This document shows, piece after piece, positions 58,001 to 64,000 of a DNA stretch of 64,000 nucleotides (position 1 is the first letter of the stretch; the number at the start of each line of letters is the position of its first letter). Source of the stretch: Lunularia cruciata. Lineage: Eukaryota > Streptophyta > Marchantiopsida > Lunulariales > Lunulariaceae. The DNA is taken from positions 16,368,001 to 16,432,000 of the forward strand of contig OX419757.1 of the NCBI GenBank assembly GCA_948567375.1, in the 5' to 3' direction. The notes beneath the pieces are model-generated. The model was not told where the DNA came from, did no database searches, and saw only the letters and a program-made list of their open reading frames with translations. Both the position numbers and the translations under genes were made by a program.

Positions 58001-59645
58001 GTTGAAGTATACTCTCCATGTGAAATCTCCACCAAACTAGCCTCAAAAAGGTCTCTACTCATGCTTTGAATCAATGCTCTCTCCATTTCACTATATTTCT
58101 AAGGACATCAAAAAATGGATGTATTATTAGTAAGCTCAATCTAAATACCATGTCCTTTTAGAGCACCCAAATCCTTCATATTAAAGGCAAAATAGCTTGT
58201 GTAGCTCTTCAAGAACCTCCATACTCCATCTTTCCTCTCCTATAAGCTTAGGTCCAATGTTTGGCCCTCAAGCATCCTCTGTAATTGATGTGAGAGTGGA
58301 AGATACATTGCTTGGCTACTACCAACCCTTGGGAGCAATAATTTCATACCCCCAACCACTAGAGTCCCCAACCTCAATGTTGAAAACTCCCTTTACTTTG
58401 GTTGCAAGTTTCATATGTCCTCTAGCTACATACCAAGTACCAAATGTGCAACCCAAGTAGACCATGCCCACATGGATGGACACCAAGTAGACCACTCATA
58501 CTAGTAGCCATTGATTGTATCCCAATAATATTACACTTACTTGGTCCATTGCTCCCAACATGTGCCTATATTATCTCAATAGGTACATAGCTCACAAGTG
58601 TCCAAGAGGTATTGCCTATCAAGCACATCATTTGCTGCTCTTCCAAGCTAAGGCTCACAATCCAAGTCAAAAAATTTAGGTCCATAGCTTGACCTAACAC
58701 TTGGTTCCTAGATGCCTCTAACACTATTATAGCAATAGGAATATTGGTACAACAACCCATCACCAACTCCCTCTTATTGGTGTTGGGCTCCACTATCTAT
58801 TGTAACTATGAGTCTCAAACAAGTCTAGGACCTCCCTCTTGAAAAGCATGGGAGCTTGGGAAACTCATAAGTGTGTAAAGCGCCTCTAGGCTATCCGACA
58901 AGGTTCACCATTGCCATATGTGACCTATCATCCAGTACCACCATTTGAGACTGACACCCAACATCCAAAATGTCATCAATAGTAAAGTGGACTAGTCATT
59001 GGTCCCATCATAAGCACATTCTAGAACCTCTCTAGGTAAGAGGGTTTTCCACCAAAGACAAAGATGATGAGCCCATGATCCCACTATGGCTACATCCAAC
59101 AACATAGTAGGTCTCATCCAAGAATGGACATGATGTGTAATTGCCACCACCTGTGTACAAGAATCACCCATTAAAGGGACATTCTCCAAAATGTAGGCTA
59201 AAGAAATGGATTGATGAACTTGGAGATATCACAGTACACGTAACCTTTCCCAAAACACACCAAAATGAGGATCTTGTAGACCCTAACCTTAGGTAGCATG
59301 GATATGTACTTAATATGGTCATACAAAAATCAACAAATCAATGGGACCATGTCTTTTTAAATCCTACTTCCCCAATAAGGAAATGTTTGCTAGTAGGTCT
59401 TCTAGTAACCCTTGACTACAAACATTAGAAATATCTCAAGATACCAATAGGCCAAGTGTACCACATGATGTAGAGAGACTTGCTTAGCAGTCTCATCTCT
59501 CTCCAAATACAACTACCTTTGTACTCGTATACTTGCATGTAGTACCACAACTAGTCCAATGCTAATCCCAACAAACAATTCCAATAGACATACTCCCTCT
59601 ATTGGATAATGCCAAGCAATGAGTGTGTATACAAAGGTGACTAGA

Positions 59646-60232
59646 TGTAATATTCCAAGTACAGAAGAACTCCCAAGAGAATCACAAGAGGAGAAATACA
59701 CAAGAAACATAAGATTTCATCCCTCAATACTCCAATATATTATCTTTATTATATAGCAAAGACGATCCCTTCAAAGGAAGCTTCACCCTTGGATCAGATA
59801 CATGGATTGGGTGACATGTCATCAAGCTCTACCCTTAGATTAGTTGCATGGATTAGAGACATGTTGATCCTTGTCCTATTTAGTTGGTAAAACACGTTTG
59901 ATAAGAAGGAATCTTCTTATAAGAAGCTCAAAATAGCATGAGTGAGGTATTGTTGAAAAGCTATTGATGAGATGAACAAGGAAGGAGAAGACAATGCCTT
60001 CTCCTACAAAGAGCAAGTCATTTTTGATTTTTCTAGGCCTAATTCATCTATTTAGGCCTCCAAAATTGACTCTAAAGTTTTCAAGGTGTTTGCGACCTTT
60101 ACCATATTAGTGGAAGTACTCTTTTGGTGACACTTCTATCTGATCTACTTAGACCATCATATATAACATCATTCTACATATTACTAAGCAAATTTTCATC
60201 TCTAAATAATATGTCTAGCTAATGGTACTACA
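59646..60232 (-). mobile_element. Family A-type LTR in minus orientation, probably solo
   Basis: Read on the minus strand it starts TGTAGTACCATTAGCTAGAC at 60232 and ends GGAATATTACA at 59646. It follows the family A LTR but has only one of the two internal ~155-bp units. There is no primer site to the left or polypurine tract to the right, and the flanking pentamers (CTAGA and CAAGG) do not match. Confidence 0.7.
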
Positions 60233-60496
60233 CAAGGTAATAGACTCCAAAAGCTCATCCTCACACTAGTCTCTTAGTGATACAAAAGCTCCACTCCAAG
60301 CATGTTGTACTAATTGATCTGCATGTTTGCTGCAATGCCTCCTCAAAAATCCACAATAAAACATCCAAGGTGGATGGAACAATCCTATTTGTACTCCAAA
60401 TCCAAATAATCTCCTCTAGTACTAGAGTATCTTTTGCATGGGTGTTCCCTTCTAATACATCACTAGGCCAAGTAAAGGAGCCATTGAAAACTAAAA

Positions 60497-60886
60497 TTAA
60501 TACCATGGTCCTTGACTAAGTGAGCCAAGACTACCACTACTAAAACATACTGGTAGGTAACATATCCGTCCTTCATCTGATTGCCAATCTGGTCTATAAA
60601 AGGTTGTATCCTCCCAATAATCAATACTAAAACCCATGGAGTATAACACTACTCTACCAACTAGCATATCATGTGACTCAACTATTATCATAATGGCTTG
60701 AGTTCTCACTACAGAGTTAATAATCAAATGATCAGGCTGAATATGGACAAAGAGCTCTCCACATGTGATGTATTGTATAGAACTACCTCCTAGAGATATT
60801 TGGATCTGAAATGGACACCTCTCCATATCTGTTTTTCTTAGCTCAAGACCAACAACTACATCCTCTCCCAACATAAGAGGCTGCAA
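60497..60886 (-). pseudogene. Unassigned retroelement ORF fragment (family D)
   Basis: This 130-codon minus-strand frame has the segments GLELRKTDMERCPFQIQISL, IIVESHDMLVGRVVLYSMGF and SIDYWEDTTFYRPDWQSDEG. It is the longest clean frame in the 56-63 kb region. It sits between the gag-like and the RT-like segments, the place of protease or linker in Ty3 elements. It may include a protease-like fold, but I see no D-[ST]-G site. I do not recognise the family with confidence. Confidence 0.45.
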
Positions 60887-61744
60887 GTCAGAGTTTAATA
60901 AGACCTTCTATGGTGTATAGACCTTCCTTGAAAGTCCCACTTAATGGAAAATACTCCTTTGGTTATCCAATAGGACAACTCCAACTGTGAACCAAGCTCA
61001 CTCAAAGGTATGTCTAGTTGGTAACTCCTCCAACCTAACTACTATTGTTTGCCATAAACCATTGGTCACTAAGTAGATCCCATGCTCCTCAACTGAGTCA
61101 ATTCCAATATCAACCACCTCTACTTTAGAAGTATGAACCACATCATCCTTACTCTCACAAAGTGTGGCAGCCAACCAGAATATTAGAGTTGGATCAACTC
61201 CCAATGTAAACATGTCATTGGCTAAGAATAAAAAGAAGTGCATAATCAATTGAGCCGCCTCCAACATCATGCTAGACTCAATGTGTAGTATTAGGTGGTT
61301 GATTAGCATCTAGTCCATCATGCAGTCCATCACCATGTACCACACCTACATTAGGACATCTAGGAGTTATGGATGTCATTTGTAGTGCCTCAAAGAGTGT
61401 GAGAGATTGGGGAAGTCTGACCTATCTACCAACCTCTCCTCTCTAAGGGTCCAACTCCATTGATGCTCCTTTAGGCTTTGGAGCACATACTACATACTAC
61501 GGCAAGTGAATCTACCTATGTTGCTCTGCACATAAATTCCAAGATGTCTCTATCACTAGCATAAGATGTAGAAGCCTCAACACCTAAATCTGATCTTCTT
61601 TGAGCTATGGCCGTGCTAGCCAATCTTTGCTTCAACTACACAATCCAAGTAGCTATGGTTGTACAAAAAGCAAAGGCATGTACTACACCCCTACTAGGAT
61701 TGGGTCCTCTACCACCTACCATAGTAGTTGTACCACTCTAAGTG

Positions 61745-61893
61745 AAGGTGTTTTTGACCTCTACCCTATTAGTGGAAGTACTCTTTTGGTGAAACCTCTA
61801 TATGATCTACTTAGACTATCATATACATCTTTCAAGATATTACCATGCCAATTTCCACCTTTAGATAATTTGTCTAGCTAATGGTATTACACA
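61745..61893 (-). mobile_element. Family A-type LTR fragment, one internal unit
   Basis: It matches the last third of the LTR at 59646-60232: the segment from GAAGGTGTTTTTGACC to CTAGCTAATGGTATTACA. On the minus strand it starts with TGTAATACCATTAGC. It is only about 150 bp, ending at the junction between the tandem units. Confidence 0.7.
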
Positions 61894-61951
61894 TGTTGTG
61901 CTCAATTTGCTAAGCCAAAATAAAGAGCATTGCCAAAGTAGGTGAGGTGGC

Positions 61952-62146
61952 TTATAACAAGATATCATAACATACTCTATGTTGCAACTCCTTGTTCAAG
62001 ATCTCATACCAACATTGCACTGCTTGGGCCTTAGTAACTCCTTGAGTGAAATTGATCAGATGTCTCATGCAAGCATATGCATTGCATAGGTCCTCTCCAA
62101 CCTTCCATTGGAACTCATGCAAGATCTTTAGCTTGTTAGTCCACAC
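61952..62146 (-). pseudogene. Family D gag-like fragment
   Basis: The minus-strand frame reads KILHEFQWKVGEDLCNAYAC, then MRHLINFTQGVTKAQAVQCW and YEILNKELQHRV, which looks like a helical Ty3 gag segment (R-x-L-I-x-x-T-x-G-V-T-x-A-Q-A). The continuation to about 62750 is broken. Confidence 0.5.
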
Positions 62147-62760
62147 TCCATGGTAGTTCTACCTCAAGCATTGGAGGAACTCTACCATGGAGTTAAACCC
62201 TGATACTGCACCACCTCTTATAGCGGTACCTTCACTTGCAATAGCACTATCTCCAACTATTGCACTCCATTAGGTACATTGATGCTACTAGAGCTAGAAA
62301 TCTACCACTAGCAACCAAGCCTAAAGTGATGGAGATGTAAGTTGGAGACCAATATTGTCTCCATAGCTCAATCTCTTCCGAGTGAGCTCTCTTGAACTCA
62401 TGATAGTCACCCATCAATGGACCCTCCAAGTGCTAAAACAATTGCTTCCATGCCATGAAGGGTGTGAACAAAGTTGGGTTCTGCATCTACTACAAATCAC
62501 ATAAACTATCAAACTCTTGGACGAAGTCATCCAACTCAATGATACCCACTATACTAGAGTAGCACCTAGGGCCTTTGGAGGCCCCATAAATCTTATCCAA
62601 AACTCACAACAATAGTGCAAACATACCATGTGCACTCCCAACTAAATCAGCTCTTGTATCAAACTCCAAATGAGAGTCAATCTTCTCCCTCACTAGGACC
62701 TAAGATACATGCTAATATTGAGCACCACTTTGAGTAAACCCATTATGTATTGCAACAATA

Positions 62761-63412
62761 TCTCCTCTAGAATCCCCAAAGAATTCCATCATAACAATAT
62801 AACTCAAACCGCAACCATAGCAACTACAAGTACCCTACCAATTGAACACCTAATGTAGCTCTAACAACAAAATCTACAGTAGGAGAAAGGATGAACTATA
62901 ACATGCAATCACACCACTCAGTCTCATGATCTTCATGTCATCACTTCTTACCTCACCAAAGAGAACCATAGATAGTCTCACTGGTCATCACTCTAGCCTC
63001 ACTACTAAGAGCACACTAGAGCACCAACACTCTAAAGTCAAGGCACCTCACACAAACAAGAAGTAGAGCATGGAAGGGGTCAATCATAAGAAGTCTAATT
63101 GAAACCTTCCATCTCATAAATCAACACAAATTTGACTCTACGACCATTTGGCATTTGACATAATAGGAATGTCAATTTACTCCTAAGCTACCAAGATCAC
63201 CAAGGATGGGATCAAATTGCTTTTCCTAGCCAAAGCTACATGTGTATAGGTATCAATCACCCGATCACTAGGACAACAAGTGAAGATGGACCTATTGGCT
63301 AGGGTACCAATCTAGGAAACAAAGATTTGGGGTCAAACCCTGTTGTGCACAGTCTACAAAGGTGAGAAAATTTTGCCAAAGTTGGCTCGTTGGTCCTTCT
63401 AGACTTGTGTAG
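62761..63412. other. No gene found; flank of the right-edge element
   Basis: Short frames without motifs. It ends TGTAG at 63408-63412, the left flank of the family B element; the matching right flank lies outside the window. Confidence 0.4.
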
Positions 63413-63565
63413 TGTAACAATATGGAGTTTAGCAACGAAGTCAATTGGGCTCACGAAGTAACACATAAGATAAATTAACCTAGAATATTCCGGAAGTATC
63501 TAGGAAGCTTCTTGGGAAGCTTCCCGATTAGCTTAGCTTGCATCTTAAGTAAGTAGCTTCTAGAA

Positions 63566-63585
63566 GGAAGCTTCTAGAAGCTTCC
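63566..63585 (+). promoter_or_regulatory. Heat-shock-element-like site in the family B LTR
   Basis: GGAAGCTTCTAGAAGCTTCC consists of four contiguous alternating nGAAn/nTTCn pentamers, the binding pattern of heat-shock factors. It lies about 140 bp upstream of the TATA box at 63727. Further GAAgcTTC pairs at 63503-63522, 63627-63646 and 63686-63705 have a 4-base gap between the pairs and are weaker matches. Confidence 0.5.
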
Positions 63586-63726
63586 AACTAGCTTAGCTTG
63601 CATGCCAAGTAGGCGGCTTCTAGAAGGAAGCTTCTTAAGAAGCTTCCTAGTTAACTTGGCTTGCACTCTAAGAAAGCAGCTTGAAGAAGCTTCTTGAGAA
63701 GCTTCTCAAGGGCCTTGTATGCTACC

Positions 63727-63734
63727 TATAAATA
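63727..63734 (+). promoter_or_regulatory. TATA box of the family B LTR
   Basis: TATAAATA lies about 112 bp before the LTR end. It is conserved in the other family B LTRs (minus strand at about 13410, 42867 and 53270; plus strand at about 55983). Confidence 0.75.
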
Positions 63735-63860
63735 CCAAAGCCAAAGCTCATGCTAGCCATTTGGAGTTTTCCCTCATTCAAGTGTCCCAATGTGAGTTTC
63801 CATTCTCCTTTTTCTCTCCTCGGATTCGGTCTTTTACATTGGTATCAGAGCAGGAATGGG

Positions 63861-64000
63861 ATGGATGGAATTTATGGACCACCAAATCCACTTCCACCAA
63901 ACCATTGGGACTTTCATGTCCAGATATTACCAAAGCATCGTTTCACACAATTCATCACCTCGTGCTTTGGGCAGGATTTTCTACATATGATCACCGTGTT
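63861..64000 (+). CDS. Family B gag, N-terminus (continues past the window)
   Basis: The ATG opens MDGIYGPPNPLPPNHWDFHV, continuing QILPKHRFTQFITSCFGQDF and LHMITV with no stop before the edge. It differs from the old copy at 12932-13270 by only a few residues. Gag would form the particle that packages the element's RNA. The start was chosen as the first ATG after the primer site in the frame shared with the other copy. Whether the rest is intact cannot be seen. Confidence 0.75.
   Translation, partial: MDGIYGPPNPLPPNHWDFHVQILPKHRFTQFITSCFGQDFLHMITV

Larger units (their letters stand above)
56102..62760 (-). mobile_element. Decayed Ty3-type element of another lineage (family D), minus strand
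   Basis: On the minus strand, from right to left: gag (about 62750-61950), a conserved ORF (60886-60497), protease-like region (about 58800-58560), reverse transcriptase (about 58000-57200), RNase H (about 57000-56900) and the integrase start (56277-56102). The order is that of Ty3 elements, but the sequences differ clearly from families A and B. A family A LTR (59646-60232) and another LTR piece (61745-61893) interrupt it. I could not find its own LTRs. Stops are dense. Confidence 0.65.
63413..64000 (+). mobile_element. Family B element, 5' end only (LTR, primer site, gag start), cut by the window edge
   Basis: The LTR (63413-63838, 426 bp) runs from TGTAACAATATGG to TCTTTTACA. The primer site TGGTATCAGAGC is at 63840-63851 and gag opens with the ATG at 63861. 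The U3 holds about three repeats of a ~67-bp unit with GAAGCTTC palindromes, then TATAAATA at 63727-63734. This copy is the best preserved of its family here. Confidence 0.88.

Noticed and set aside
1-64000. CRISPR array, bacterial operon or rRNA
   Set aside because: There are no regularly spaced short repeats and no bacterial gene structure. The tandem repeats seen are direct, with no spacers.

Overview
This is a stretch of nuclear DNA from a land plant. It is AT-rich, poor in genes and full of decayed transposable elements. Only two genes look intact and neither shows an intron in its coding region: a Rab1/RABD-type small GTPase (+ strand, about 20.56-21.17 kb) and a group F bZIP transcription factor with the plant Cys/His zinc-sensor motif (- strand, about 47.21-48.66 kb). 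Intronless genes alongside chromodomain Ty3 elements, LINEs, a pogo-like element and a possible Penelope-like element would suit a bryophyte or another non-seed plant. The species itself cannot be read from the window.

Layout. 0.67-14.09 kb is a three-level nest. A pogo/Tigger-like DNA transposon carries a minus-strand chromodomain Ty3 element (family B). Family B in turn carries a plus-strand Ty3 element (family A), inserted at 6290-12926 with a 5-bp CTCTC target duplication. About 14.1-16.8 kb is a large diverged inverted repeat centred near 15.49 kb. 16.8-20.0 kb is very AT-rich and has no recognisable gene. 20.2-24.1 kb holds the Rab gene, a leader with a basic upstream ORF, and a long downstream region with a perfect 21-bp hairpin at 22083-22129. 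24.1-28.3 kb has no gene. 28.3-31.8 kb is a LINE-like element with an N-terminal C2H2 finger. 32.4-34.0 kb contains a probable Penelope-like reverse transcriptase. 36.9-38.6 kb is a dead MULE transposase, followed directly by an exon-like fragment of a protein farnesyltransferase beta subunit. 40.4-43.2 kb is a truncated family B element that interrupts a second LINE copy (43.2-44.8 kb). 47.2-48.7 kb is the bZIP gene. 50.2-53.2 kb is a third LINE copy, on the minus strand. 53.2-56.1 kb holds an inverted family B LTR and a plus-strand 3' half of family B. 56.1-62.8 kb is a decayed Ty3 element of a different lineage (family D) with family A LTR pieces inside it. At 63413 a well-preserved family B element begins (LTR, tRNA-Met primer site, start of gag) and runs off the right edge.

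How the parts work. The Rab protein should act in ER-to-Golgi vesicle traffic. The bZIP should control zinc-deficiency genes such as ZIP transporters. The two have no evident functional link. Most of the remaining identifiable DNA is transposon. The points most worth following up are a three-fold repeated Trp/Cys module in the C-terminal half of the bZIP, heat-shock-element-like arrays in the family B LTRs just upstream of their TATA box, the farnesyltransferase fragment beside the MULE, and the resolvable nest with its target-site duplications.
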